The position numbers and the translations under genes were made by a program. DNA of 64,000 bases from an uncultured Massilimicrobiota sp. (GTDB lineage: Bacteria > Bacillota_I > Bacilli_A > Erysipelotrichales > Coprobacillaceae), in the NCBI GenBank assembly GCA_944325245.1, contig CALUZM010000001.1, positions 1 to 64,000 of the forward strand, written 5' to 3'. A model generated the notes under the pieces. It saw only the letters and a list, made by a program, of their open reading frames with translations, ran no database searches and was not told the origin of the DNA. This document shows positions 18,343 through 26,706 of this stretch, in pieces; position 1 is the stretch's first letter, and the number at the start of each line of letters is the position of its first letter.

Positions 18343-18371
18343 ATCATAACATATGCTTTTCCTAATAGCAA
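18343..18371 (-). promoter_or_regulatory. Promoter of the riboswitch leader
   Basis: On the minus strand TTGCTA (18366-18371), a 17-bp spacer and TATGAT (18343-18348), placing the transcript start near 18337, just before the predicted aptamer. Confidence 0.6.
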
Positions 18372-18407
18372 TATTATAAATGACTTTAATAAAATTTATA
18401 GTGAACA

Positions 18408-19175
18408 CTATTTTTTCATCTTTATAACATAAATCACTTCTTCATCTGTTTCTGAAATATCCACTGTTGTTTCTACTCCAGCTTGTTCAACCATTTTTGC
18501 TGCCTGATCAATAGTATTCATTGCTATTTTTAAATTCTGTGAAATACTCTTTGTCTTAGGCTTAGGTTTTTTAGGTTCAATCTTACTTTTAATTTTTTGT
18601 TCAGTCTGTTCAACATTTAAACCTTTATCCATGATTTCTCTTAACATATTATTTTGTTTAGCTGTTGTATCTAACTTTAATAAAGCTCTAGCATGACGTT
18701 CTGAAATATCTTTTCTTCTGACTGCTTCCTGAACTGTCATTGGTAATTGTAAAAGTCTTAATTTGTTGGCAATTGTAGACTGTTTTTTCCCCACTTTTTT
18801 AGCGAGCTCTTCCTGTGTGATATTTTGTGTATCTAAGATTTGCTGATAAGCCAATGCTTCTTCAATCGCAGATAAGTTTTCTCTTTGAACATTTTCTACA
18901 ATAGCAGCTGTTGCTGTTTGCTCTTCATCATATTCCTGAACCAGACATGGGACTTCTTCAATACCTGCCAGAAGACAAGCACGATAACGTCTTTCCCCTA
19001 CAACAATTTGATATTTCCCCTGATATGGTCTGACAACAATAGGCTGTAATAAACCATTTTGTTGAATTGAAACAGCCAGTTCTTGTATTTTTTCATTTTC
19101 AAAATGTGTTCTTGGCTGATGATCATTAGCTTCTATTGAATGAATATCTATAAATTTATATGTCGGTTCTTTCAC
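18408..19175 (-). CDS. ParB/Spo0J/Noc-family chromosome-partition protein
   Basis: A 255-residue ParB-family protein. The N-terminal CTP-binding domain has DHQPRTHF (C1 box) and VGERRYRACLLAG (the GERRYRA box), then ENVQRENLSAIEEALAYQ (C3). The helix-turn-helix domain has TQEELAKKVGKKQSTIANKLRLLQLP. The C-terminal ~45 residues form a short dimer domain after a Lys/Pro linker. It is on the same strand as mnmG and rsmG, as noc and spo0J are in Bacillus, but several genes are inserted between and no ParA/Soj gene is adjacent. The start MKEPTYKFIDIHS lacks the membrane-binding amphipathic helix of Noc. No parS site (TGTTTCACGTGAAACA) was seen. Confidence 0.88.
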   Translation of the reverse strand: MKEPTYKFIDIHSIEANDHQPRTHFENEKIQELAVSIQQNGLLQPIVVRPYQGKYQIVVGERRYRACLLAGIEEVPCLVQEYDEEQTATAAIVENVQRENLSAIEEALAYQQILDTQNITQEELAKKVGKKQSTIANKLRLLQLPMTVQEAVRRKDISERHARALLKLDTTAKQNNMLREIMDKGLNVEQTEQKIKSKIEPKKPKPKTKSISQNLKIAMNTIDQAAKMVEQAGVETTVDISETDEEVIYVIKMKK

Positions 19176-19228
19176 AAAATCCTCTCCTTATAACCTGTTG
19201 TTCTATTATAACATCTTTATAACAAAAA

Positions 19229-19258
19229 CAAAAGAAAAGTCCTATAAACTTTTCTTTT
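19229..19258 (-). terminator. Terminator after the HAD gene
   Basis: AAAAGAAAAGT / ACTTTTCTTTT stem with short loop; on the minus strand the distal side runs into TTTTGTTTTTG. Confidence 0.55.
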
Positions 19259-19267
19259 GCAACACAA

Positions 19268-20110
19268 TTAATCAATGAGTTTTAAATATTTAAAAGCATT
19301 ATACAATCCATCATCATTGACATCAGTTGTAATATAATCTGCAGCTGCTTTAATCTCTTCTCCACCATTTCCCATGGCGACATTATATGCACAGCATTCA
19401 AACATCGATAAATCAATTTTCGCATCACCAAAAGATATTGTATCTTTGGCATCCGCCCCTAAGTATTCAAGTAAAACTTCAATAGCATGTCTCTTTGTAA
19501 TACCTGCTGGTCCTAGATCACCATATAAAGCAACTTCACCTTTTCCACCCCAAGTATTTGCAATTAAATGAGGAAATTCTTTTTTAGAATCTAAATGATC
19601 CTGATAGCTACTTAAAATGAAACTGATTTTATTAACATCATCTCTATAAAGATCTTCTCCCTGCAAATGAATAAATCCATCAATAAAACGTTTTGATGAT
19701 TCTTCTGCCTGAGATAAGTCAGCTCCTTTGCCTTGGGCATATTTAACCATGGTTTCAGGCCCTTGTTCATACATGTAATCATTACAATACATACCACTGT
19801 TTGCTTCTAAATAAAAACCTAAATGTCTTTCATTACACCAATCAACAATATGTTTCACATCTTCCTTAGATAATCCCTGATGCATCACCACATGTCCATG
19901 ATCTTCTACATAGGCTCCATTACCACCAATCATTCCATCTAATTCACATAAATGACGTTGTTCAATTTCTGCTTTTGAACATCCTGTACAGATGTAAACT
20001 TTGTGTCCATTTGCACGTGCCTCATTCACAGCTTTTGCAGCAGAAGCAGGTAATTTTGCTTCATAGTCAATTAATGTCCCATCAACATCTAAAAATATAA
20101 TCTTACTCAT
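19268..20110 (-). CDS. Cof-type HAD phosphatase
   Basis: Haloacid dehalogenase hydrolase of the Cof/IIB subfamily, 280 residues. Motif I is FLDVDGTLIDY (nucleophilic Asp), motif II ICTGCS, and motif IV ISFGDAKIDLSMFECC, followed by AYNVAMGNGGEEIKAAADYIT, the usual end of this group. A cap domain lies between motifs II and III. Such enzymes dephosphorylate sugar phosphates or flavin precursors; specificity cannot be read. The gene starts 11 bases after the aldo/keto reductase stop and is cotranscribed with it. Confidence 0.88.
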   Translation of the reverse strand: MSKIIFLDVDGTLIDYEAKLPASAAKAVNEARANGHKVYICTGCSKAEIEQRHLCELDGMIGGNGAYVEDHGHVVMHQGLSKEDVKHIVDWCNERHLGFYLEANSGMYCNDYMYEQGPETMVKYAQGKGADLSQAEESSKRFIDGFIHLQGEDLYRDDVNKISFILSSYQDHLDSKKEFPHLIANTWGGKGEVALYGDLGPAGITKRHAIEVLLEYLGADAKDTISFGDAKIDLSMFECCAYNVAMGNGGEEIKAAADYITTDVNDDGLYNAFKYLKLID

Positions 20111-20121
20111 TGTCTTCCTCC

Positions 20122-21153
20122 CTATTGTACTTTAACCTCTCCTGATAAAACCTTTTGATAATCTTCATAATTCTTTTGCAGTAATGCTGGTGTATCTAAT
20201 TCATACGGACATTTACGAGAACATTGTCCACAATGTAAACAATTTTCGATTTTCTTCATTTCAGCTTGCATTTCCTCTGTTAACCAGTTTTGTGAAGGTG
20301 ATCTTCTTAACATCAATGACATACGTGCACATTGATTAATCATAATTCCGACAGGACAAGGCATACAATATCCACATCCACGACAGAAATCACCAGACAA
20401 TTCTTCTTTTTCTTTTTCAATAAAAGCTTTCATATCTTCATCAATGACAGGTGTTTCATCCATATAAGATAACCATTCATCCAATTCACTTTCCTTTTGA
20501 ATTCCCCAAATAGGTAAAACATTATCAAACTGACTCATATATGCCATCGCTGGTTTAGATTGATTAATTAAACCACCTGCCAATCCCTTCATAGCAATAA
20601 ATCCCATATCAGCTTCTTTGCTTTTTTGAACCAGTTCTTCTTCCTTTGAAGAAGATAAATAACTAAATGGAAATTGAATTGTTTCATAAAGATGAGAATC
20701 CACTGCATCCATGGCAACTTGTATTAAATGGGCAGTAATACCAATATGACGAATTTTACCCTCTTCTTTAGCTTTCAACATACATTCATACATCCCTGTT
20801 CCATCCCCTGGCTGATACACTGTTTCAGCACAATGGAACTGATATATATCAATATAATCTGTTTGTAATAACTCTAAAGATGTATTCAATTGTTTCCAAA
20901 ATTCTTCTGGTGTTTTGGCCATTGTTTTGGTTGCTAAATAATAACTTTCTCGTGGATAAATACTTAAAGCTTTCCCTAATTTTTCTTCACTGTCACTATA
21001 GGCTCTCGCCGTATCAAAAAATCGCATATCACCATCATAAGCTTTTCTTATAATTTTGATAGCTTCTTCTAAGCTAACCCTTTGAATTGGCAAAGCACCA
21101 AAAGCATTTTGTTTAACTTGAATTCCTGTACTTCCTAATATAATATCTTTCAT
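20122..21153 (-). CDS. Aldo/keto reductase with C-terminal 4Fe-4S domain
   Basis: NADPH-type aldo/keto reductase barrel (residues ~1-270) with the DTARAYSDSEEKLGKAL and QFHCAE segments of the family (catalytic Asp, Tyr and His positions are present), followed by a ferredoxin-like tail with CRGCGYCMPCPVGI and CLHCGQCSRKCPY. These eight cysteines fit two 4Fe-4S clusters. The architecture is common in anaerobic Bacillota and points to electron transfer between flavodoxin or ferredoxin and an aldehyde or alcohol substrate. First gene of a two-gene operon with the HAD phosphatase. Confidence 0.88.
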   Translation of the reverse strand: MKDIILGSTGIQVKQNAFGALPIQRVSLEEAIKIIRKAYDGDMRFFDTARAYSDSEEKLGKALSIYPRESYYLATKTMAKTPEEFWKQLNTSLELLQTDYIDIYQFHCAETVYQPGDGTGMYECMLKAKEEGKIRHIGITAHLIQVAMDAVDSHLYETIQFPFSYLSSSKEEELVQKSKEADMGFIAMKGLAGGLINQSKPAMAYMSQFDNVLPIWGIQKESELDEWLSYMDETPVIDEDMKAFIEKEKEELSGDFCRGCGYCMPCPVGIMINQCARMSLMLRRSPSQNWLTEEMQAEMKKIENCLHCGQCSRKCPYELDTPALLQKNYEDYQKVLSGEVKVQ

Positions 21154-21257
21154 ACTCCTACCCTCTTTTCTTTAATTATATTTTAACAAAAAACACGAGT
21201 TATGAATAGAATTTATAAAAAACATTTCTCATATCAACATCATCATAAATATAGCTT

Positions 21258-22046
21258 TTACATCTTGGCATTCACCGAATAATAATAATGATAAATATGC
21301 AAATAATAACTTTCGCTTAAATAAACACTATAATCATCCAAATATTGATTAATTTTATAAGAAGATTGATCTTCTTGTTGCAGTTTTGTACGATACTGAT
21401 CCAATATATCCAACATATCTCTTTGGATTTGATGACTTAAAACTTCTATTGTTTCAACATCTAAATCTGGTTTCTGTTCTCTGATACTCTCTTCGCTCTC
21501 CCATGAAAGGCTCACTGCCTGATCAGTGAGTGATGATTGAACAAATGACGCCCTCAATGTATACTCAATATTATTTTTTTGAGCTGAAATATTAAAACTT
21601 GCATTGACTCCTTGCCCATAATCATAGACATTCTCATATTGATCAATCATTTCCATATCCAAATCATCAAATAAATTTATAATCTCATCACGATATTGCA
21701 AAGCTGTTTCAGCTGTTCCATCATCCTTACCATCATCTATATATTCCTGTAATGGTGAATCTTCTTCAGGTGTTATATTTTCTACATATGTTTCTTCAGG
21801 CGCTGCCATGATGAAAGAGCCTATGCTTATCAACATTTTTATCAAAAAGAAAGCCACAACAACAATAAGAATAACCTTAACTATTCTTTTATAAGGAATG
21901 CTCTTTTGAGGACGTTTGGATGTAGATGTTGTATTCTGATTTTGCACATAAGTTGCTGTTGTTTCTTTTTTTACACGATAACCACAATTTGGGCAAGTTG
22001 TACTCCCAGGTGGTATTTTTGTATGACAGACATCACAACGCATCAT
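21258..22046 (-). CDS. Zinc-ribbon, single-span membrane protein (copy 2)
   Basis: Function unknown. The N-terminus is a zinc ribbon, CDVCHTKIPPGSTTCPNCGY, in the cytosol; then a basic linker, one membrane helix (about residues 52-75) and an outer domain of ~180 residues. The outer domain contains EYIDDGKDDGTAETALQYRDEI, close to the paralogue upstream (EGINDGYDDGTMDYALTYEQDI region). The two genes are tandem duplicates 80 bases apart. GGAGGG lies just before two consecutive ATG codons, either of which may be used. Confidence 0.8.
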   Translation of the reverse strand: MMRCDVCHTKIPPGSTTCPNCGYRVKKETTATYVQNQNTTSTSKRPQKSIPYKRIVKVILIVVVAFFLIKMLISIGSFIMAAPEETYVENITPEEDSPLQEYIDDGKDDGTAETALQYRDEIINLFDDLDMEMIDQYENVYDYGQGVNASFNISAQKNNIEYTLRASFVQSSLTDQAVSLSWESEESIREQKPDLDVETIEVLSHQIQRDMLDILDQYRTKLQQEDQSSYKINQYLDDYSVYLSESYYLHIYHYYYSVNAKM

Positions 22047-22107
22047 TCTCCCTCCTTTATTTCATTATAAAATGCTTTCAGACAAAAAGAAAGAAAACAA
22101 AATATAC

Positions 22108-22137
22108 AAAAAAAAGATATTAGCTTTAGCCAATATC
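22108..22137 (-). terminator. Terminator after zinc-ribbon gene 1
   Basis: GATATTAGCT / AGCCAATATC stem followed on the minus strand by T8. It overlaps the 3' end of the gene, so the two zinc-ribbon paralogues are probably separate transcription units or linked by read-through. Confidence 0.7.
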
Positions 22138-22980
22138 CTGACCTATTGATAGATACGTAAAACATTCCTGACGATCTCCTTCAACGGTTTCACTTAAATA
22201 CAGACTACTATTATCTGTATAATCACTCACAACATGACGTGTTTTATCATCTTCATCTGTTTCCATCAAAGGTGCATACTTTGAAATTGTATCTTGAATT
22301 TGAGTATTGAACTTATCATTCATCATATTCAACTTATTGTCATCTAAACTTAATGGAAATTCTTGTATGGTACCATCATTATTCCATGAAATCGTTATAT
22401 TTTGTCTTTCCAATGTTTGTCCATAAAAAGTCAATGCCACTGTAACATTCATTATATCATCATGACCACTTATATTTGTATAAGCTTGAACGCCTTCATC
22501 TTCATAAATATAGTAACTTTCATTCACATCAACTTCTTCTAATTGTAAATTATCCTTTAAAAAACTTTCAATATCCTGTTCATAGGTTAATGCATAGTCC
22601 ATCGTCCCATCATCATATCCATCATTGATGCCTTCTTCAAAAGATTCACCACTTATTGTTGAAACTTCCTCTGAAAAAGATAAGTGATCGACAACACCGA
22701 TAATTAAAGGCACAATATTAGCTATAACACCCGCAATAACAATCACAACCAATATCCTTTTTATATAAGAAGATACATTTTGATTTGTACGATATTGCGT
22801 CCTATTCCTACGTACTCTTTTTCTACGGTTTTGAAAAACTTCAGGTTCTGGATATTCAGTTGATGTTTTTGTCTGATTAACTGCAGTACTGCTAACATGA
22901 CTTTTTCGTATACGATAGCCACAATTTGGACATGTATCACTTCCTGGTGGTATTTTTGTATCACAAACATCACATCGCAT
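22126..22980 (-). CDS. Zinc-ribbon, single-span membrane protein (copy 1)
   Basis: Paralogue of the following gene, function unknown. It has the ribbon CDVCDTKIPPGSDTCPNCGY, an Arg-rich linker, one membrane helix (about residues 72-92) and an extracellular part with GINDGYDDGTMDYALTYEQ. The start is taken at the ATG at 22980, which has GGGGAG eight bases upstream, instead of a TTG two codons earlier. The outer domains of both copies are acidic and share the ISW...E/SI..EF pattern, suggesting a common ligand-binding fold that I do not recognise. Confidence 0.8.
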   Translation of the reverse strand: MRCDVCDTKIPPGSDTCPNCGYRIRKSHVSSTAVNQTKTSTEYPEPEVFQNRRKRVRRNRTQYRTNQNVSSYIKRILVVIVIAGVIANIVPLIIGVVDHLSFSEEVSTISGESFEEGINDGYDDGTMDYALTYEQDIESFLKDNLQLEEVDVNESYYIYEDEGVQAYTNISGHDDIMNVTVALTFYGQTLERQNITISWNNDGTIQEFPLSLDDNKLNMMNDKFNTQIQDTISKYAPLMETDEDDKTRHVVSDYTDNSSLYLSETVEGDRQECFTYLSIGQDIG

Positions 22981-22986
22981 AATCAA

Positions 22987-23310
22987 TTTCTCCCCTTTCC
23001 CCTTATGTTCCTATACTTTTATTATAATTGTTCACAAGACAAAATAGAAGAGAAGTTTGCATAATTAGATATAATTATCTGATTTTCTCATTATTTTTGT
23101 CTATATAAAGAGAAAATTTTTCTAAACTCAGGATTAAACATTATTTCACTTAAATCAATAAAATTTAAGTTATTTTTCATTATTTCACTTAATATTTAAG
23201 TTATTTCTTTAGTTATTCACTTATTTGTTTAGTTATTTAGTTATTTGTTCACTTATTTATTATAAACTTAAATCAATATTCATATACGAAAAAACGCATC
23301 GATTGATGCG
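22987..23310. repeat. AT-rich region with short degenerate repeats
   Basis: No gene. From about 23140 to 23275 the sequence consists of short related units: TTATTTCACTTA at 23141-23152 and 23180-23191, CTTAAATCAATA at 23149-23160 and 23267-23278, plus variants TTATTCACTTA, TTGTTCACTTA and TTTAGTTATTT. TTGTTCACA at 23028-23036 resembles a relaxed DnaA box. The region lies just downstream of rsmG. Confidence 0.5.
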
Positions 23311-23312
23311 TT
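23293..23312 (-). terminator. Terminator of the mnmG-rsmG operon
   Basis: Perfect AACGCATC / GATGCGTT stem with a GATT loop, followed by T4 on the minus strand; the rsmG stop codon is at its edge. Confidence 0.85.
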
Positions 23313-24015
23313 ATAAAGGTTTCTTTTTGATTCTACTAAAATCTCTAGGATATTGAGAAGGTGTACTTTTTACCTTATGTATATAAATATTACAACGATG
23401 ATCATTCTCATCTGTTAATGTGAAGCTTTCCTGTTTGATGACCTTTCCACCAAGTTTTTCTATACCCTGTTTTGCTTCCTGTAATTCTTCTTGCGCCTTT
23501 AATCCTTTTAAAGTTATAAAATCTCCATCAACTTTCACTAAAGGTAAGCATAATTCATCTAAAATATTTAATCTAGCGACAGCTCTTGCTGTGACAATAT
23601 CAAATGATTCACGATGAGTTTTTGCGTATTCTTCTGCTCTCGCACTTATCGCATGAACATCCTTTAAATCTAAAACTTGAATTAAATGATTTAAAAATGT
23701 AATACGTTTTGAAAGTGAGTCCACGATTGTAACTTTTAATTCTGGAAAGACAATCTTTAAAGGAATAGAAGGAAAACCTGCACCCGCTCCTACATCACAT
23801 AAAGATTGATTGGACAATGCATAATCAAATGAAATCGTTAATGAATCATAGAAATGTTTGAGATAAACATCTTCTTTTTGAGTAATGGCTGTTAAATTCA
23901 TTTTTTGATTCCATTCAACTAATGTCTGATAATAGTTTTCAAACTGTTCAAGTTGTTTTGATGATAATGTTATACCTTTATCTAAAAGGGCTTGTATAAA
24001 TTGTTCCTGATTCAT
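23311..24015 (-). CDS. rsmG: 16S rRNA 7-methylguanosine(527) methyltransferase
   Basis: RsmG (GidB) methylates G527 of 16S rRNA with S-adenosylmethionine. The binding loop CDVGAGAGFPSIPLKI, the start region FENYYQTLVEWNQKMNLTAI, KRITFLNHL and VTARAVARLNILDELCLPLVK are all family hallmarks; 234 residues is full length. It follows mnmG by nine bases, the classic gidA-gidB pair found near the origin or noc/parAB genes of many Bacillota. Confidence 0.97.
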   Translation of the reverse strand: MNQEQFIQALLDKGITLSSKQLEQFENYYQTLVEWNQKMNLTAITQKEDVYLKHFYDSLTISFDYALSNQSLCDVGAGAGFPSIPLKIVFPELKVTIVDSLSKRITFLNHLIQVLDLKDVHAISARAEEYAKTHRESFDIVTARAVARLNILDELCLPLVKVDGDFITLKGLKAQEELQEAKQGIEKLGGKVIKQESFTLTDENDHRCNIYIHKVKSTPSQYPRDFSRIKKKPL

Positions 24016-24024
24016 ATATACCTC

Positions 24025-25878
24025 TTAATAATGTTGTTTCAAATAGATCAACAAGACTGAAATATCAGCTGGATTGATACCTGAAATTCTTGATGCCTGA
24101 GCAATTGTAACTGGTCGAATTTCAGATAATTTCTGTTTAGCTTCTAATGAAAGATTTAAAACATCTTCATAATCAATATCTTGTGGAATCTGTTTTTCTT
24201 CCATTTTTCTTTGTTTCTCTACCTGTCGTAAAGTCTTATCAATATATCCTTTATACTTAATAAGAATTGTGACTCTTTTTTCTTCTTCCGATGTCAAATG
24301 AGCATCATCAATATAGGGTTTTAATTTCTGATAATCCATTTCTGGTCTCTGTAATAATTCTTTAGCACTGACACCTTCTTTTAATGGTGTAGAACCTAAT
24401 TGTACTAATAATTCATTGATTTCATGTTTTGGTGTAAAACGAATACTATCTAGTCTTTCTATTTCATTATGAATATGTTTCATCTTTTCCAAATAAGCCT
24501 GATATACCTCTTTGCTAACCAAATGTGCATCATAACCATGTTGCCTTAATCTTTCATCAGCATTATCATGACGCAATAATAATCGATATTCAGCTCGAGA
24601 TGTCAACATACGATAAGGTTCTTTTGTTCCTTTTGTGACTAAATCATCAATCATAACACCAATATAAGCTTCATCTCTTTTTAAAATCAATGGTTCTTCA
24701 TGATTAATCTTCTTAACAGCATTAATTCCTGCTATTAAACCTTGTGCTGCAGCTTCCTCATATCCACTTGTTCCATTAATTTGTCCTGCTGTAAAAAGAT
24801 TTTTGATGACTTTTGTTTCTAATGATGGCCATAACTGTAGTGGATCGATTGCATCATATTCAATAGCATAAGCATATTTTAAGATTTGACAATTTTCTAA
24901 TCCTGGGATTGTACGAATCATTTGTTCTTGAATATCATGAGGCATGGATGTTGAAAAACCTTGCACATAAATTGTATTCATCTCTTTAGATTCTGGTTCT
25001 AAGAAAATTTGATGTTGTGGCTTATCAGAGAATTTCACTATTTTATCTTCAATAGAAGGACAATATCTTGGTCCTACTCCTTTGACAATACCTGAATACA
25101 TACTACATTTTGATAAGTTATCTCTAATAATTTTATGTGTTCTTTCATTTGTATATGTTAAATAACAAGGAGTTTGCTGTTCAATAGGAATAAATGTTGT
25201 TGTTTCATAACTAAAAGCAAGTGGTTCATCGGTACCTGGCTGTAATTGTGTCTTTGAATAATCTACACTATTGATTTCTACTCTTGGTGGTGTTCCTGTT
25301 TTTAATCTTTGAATACGGAATCCTAAATCTTTTAACTGATCAGATAAATATAATGATTGTTTTTGTTGATCTGGACCACTCGGTGTTTTTTGATCACCTA
25401 CAAGAATTTCAGCTTTTAAATAAGTTCCTGTTGTTAAAATGACAGTTTTTCCTTCATAAGTTTTTCCATTATCCAAAACAACACCTTTGACTGTCTGATT
25501 TTCAATCATTAAACCCTCTACCATACCTTCAACAATATCTAAATTTTCCTGTTGTTTTAAGATAGTTTGCATATAACGTGGATAGGCTTTTTTATCCGCT
25601 TGTGCACGTAACGATTGAACACCTGGCCCTTTCGCTGTATTTAACATCTTCATCTGTAAATATGTTGCATCAGCTGTTTTTCCCATCTGACCACCTAAGG
25701 CATCAATTTCTCTAACTATGATTCCTTTTGCTGGTCCTCCAATAGATGTATTACATGGCATAGAGCCAACATTTTCAAAATTTGATGTAACCAGCAATGT
25801 TTTTTTACCAATTCTTGATGAGGCTAAAGATGCTTCAATACCAGCATGCCCACCTCCTACAACAATCACATCATACAT
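24025..25878 (-). CDS. mnmG: tRNA uridine-5-carboxymethylaminomethyl modification enzyme
   Basis: MnmG (GidA) works with MnmE to form the cmnm5 group on wobble U34 of certain tRNAs. The FAD-binding start [20 protein letters not shown] is typical, followed by [67 protein letters not shown] and [17 protein letters not shown]. The start at 25878 has AAAGGAG upstream; the longer frame from 25932 adds an unrelated hydrophobic stretch. The resulting 617 aa is normal. MnmE is not in this window. Confidence 0.97.
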   Translation of the reverse strand: MYDVIVVGGGHAGIEASLASSRIGKKTLLVTSNFENVGSMPCNTSIGGPAKGIIVREIDALGGQMGKTADATYLQMKMLNTAKGPGVQSLRAQADKKAYPRYMQTILKQQENLDIVEGMVEGLMIENQTVKGVVLDNGKTYEGKTVILTTGTYLKAEILVGDQKTPSGPDQQKQSLYLSDQLKDLGFRIQRLKTGTPPRVEINSVDYSKTQLQPGTDEPLAFSYETTTFIPIEQQTPCYLTYTNERTHKIIRDNLSKCSMYSGIVKGVGPRYCPSIEDKIVKFSDKPQHQIFLEPESKEMNTIYVQGFSTSMPHDIQEQMIRTIPGLENCQILKYAYAIEYDAIDPLQLWPSLETKVIKNLFTAGQINGTSGYEEAAAQGLIAGINAVKKINHEEPLILKRDEAYIGVMIDDLVTKGTKEPYRMLTSRAEYRLLLRHDNADERLRQHGYDAHLVSKEVYQAYLEKMKHIHNEIERLDSIRFTPKHEINELLVQLGSTPLKEGVSAKELLQRPEMDYQKLKPYIDDAHLTSEEEKRVTILIKYKGYIDKTLRQVEKQRKMEEKQIPQDIDYEDVLNLSLEAKQKLSEIRPVTIAQASRISGINPADISVLLIYLKQHY

Positions 25879-26050
25879 TTTTATCACTCCTTTAATCTGT
25901 ATCATCTTAGCATAAAATAGTGATATTATCAATTTGATTTCTTTTCATAATATTATCTTATTATCAAATAAAAATGAATTTCACCCTTTCATATCTTTTT
26001 TTATTATGAATAAAATCTGGCATATGTTATAATACTTTTGAGGTGAGTTT

Positions 26051-26428
26051 ATGAATCCTAAAGATATCTTAGAAAAATATTATCATTTTGCGGTTGTAGG
26101 AGTGACTCCTAATCAAGAAAAATATGGTTATAAAATATTTAAACGTTTATTAGAAAAAGGTTATCAAACTTATGGTGTTTCACCAAAATATCAAACGATT
26201 GAAGATTATAATATTTATCCATCATTAGAAGCCATTGATCATCCAATAGATGTTGTCGTCTTTGTTGTAAATAAAAAGTTTGCATACGATTATGTAGATG
26301 AAATGTCTGGTATCGGTATTCGATATGCCTGGATGCAACCTGGCACATATGATGATCAGTTATTACAATATATGAAAGATCAAGGCATTACACCTATTTT
26401 GGCCTGTATTTTAGTGGAAACAGAGTAA
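26051..26428 (+). CDS. CoA-binding domain protein (YccU-like)
   Basis: A single-domain Rossmann protein of 125 residues in the CoA_binding_2 family. It shows YHFAVVGVTPNQEKYGYKIFKRL, the fold's first nucleotide-binding loop, YPSLEAIDHPIDVVVFVV, and YAWMQPGTYDD, as in YccU. The role of these proteins is unknown; they bind CoA or acyl-CoA in structures. It is a single gene with GAGGTG ribosome-binding site and its own terminator. Confidence 0.85.
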   Translation: MNPKDILEKYYHFAVVGVTPNQEKYGYKIFKRLLEKGYQTYGVSPKYQTIEDYNIYPSLEAIDHPIDVVVFVVNKKFAYDYVDEMSGIGIRYAWMQPGTYDDQLLQYMKDQGITPILACILVETE

Positions 26429-26451
26429 TCAGCTTTTTAGCTGATTTTTTT
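26427..26451 (+). terminator. Terminator after the CoA-binding gene
   Basis: Perfect stem AATCAGCT / AGCTGATT with a TTTT loop and a following T5 run. Confidence 0.85.
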
Positions 26452-26482
26452 GTATAACTTGAAGATTCTAATCATATAAAGT

Positions 26483-26637
26483 CTAGTCATCTGTATAACA
26501 AGAATCTCCATCTAACATATAAACATCAAGAATATAGGAATCATCTATATCTTTTTATAAACTTGTCCATCACTAACAAAAGAATATTGAGATGCATGTT
26601 GCTTATTCTCTCCATAAACAACAATAATAAAAAACAT
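26483..26637 (-). pseudogene. Small open frame with homopolymer frameshift
   Basis: Read on the minus strand, an ATG at 26637 gives MFFIIVVYGENKQHASQY and continues to QVYKKI, then a stop at 26544. In the next frame the sequence goes on with DIDDSYILDVYMLDGD to a stop at 26483. Adding one A to the A5 run (near 26555) joins both into one peptide of ~51 residues. The acidic, hydrophilic composition of both parts looks protein-like. No ribosome-binding site is evident and I do not recognise the product, so this may be a decayed gene, a sequencing indel, or chance. Confidence 0.3.
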
Positions 26638-26706
26638 AAGTATTCAAATACTTTTTCACTCATCATACACATCTTTGTATTACAATCAAGATAGGAGGTT
26701 ATATCT

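Noticed and set aside
22987-23310. Chromosomal origin oriC
   Set aside because: Only one relaxed DnaA-box-like site, no dnaA gene and no strand switch of genes here; kept only as a repeat finding.
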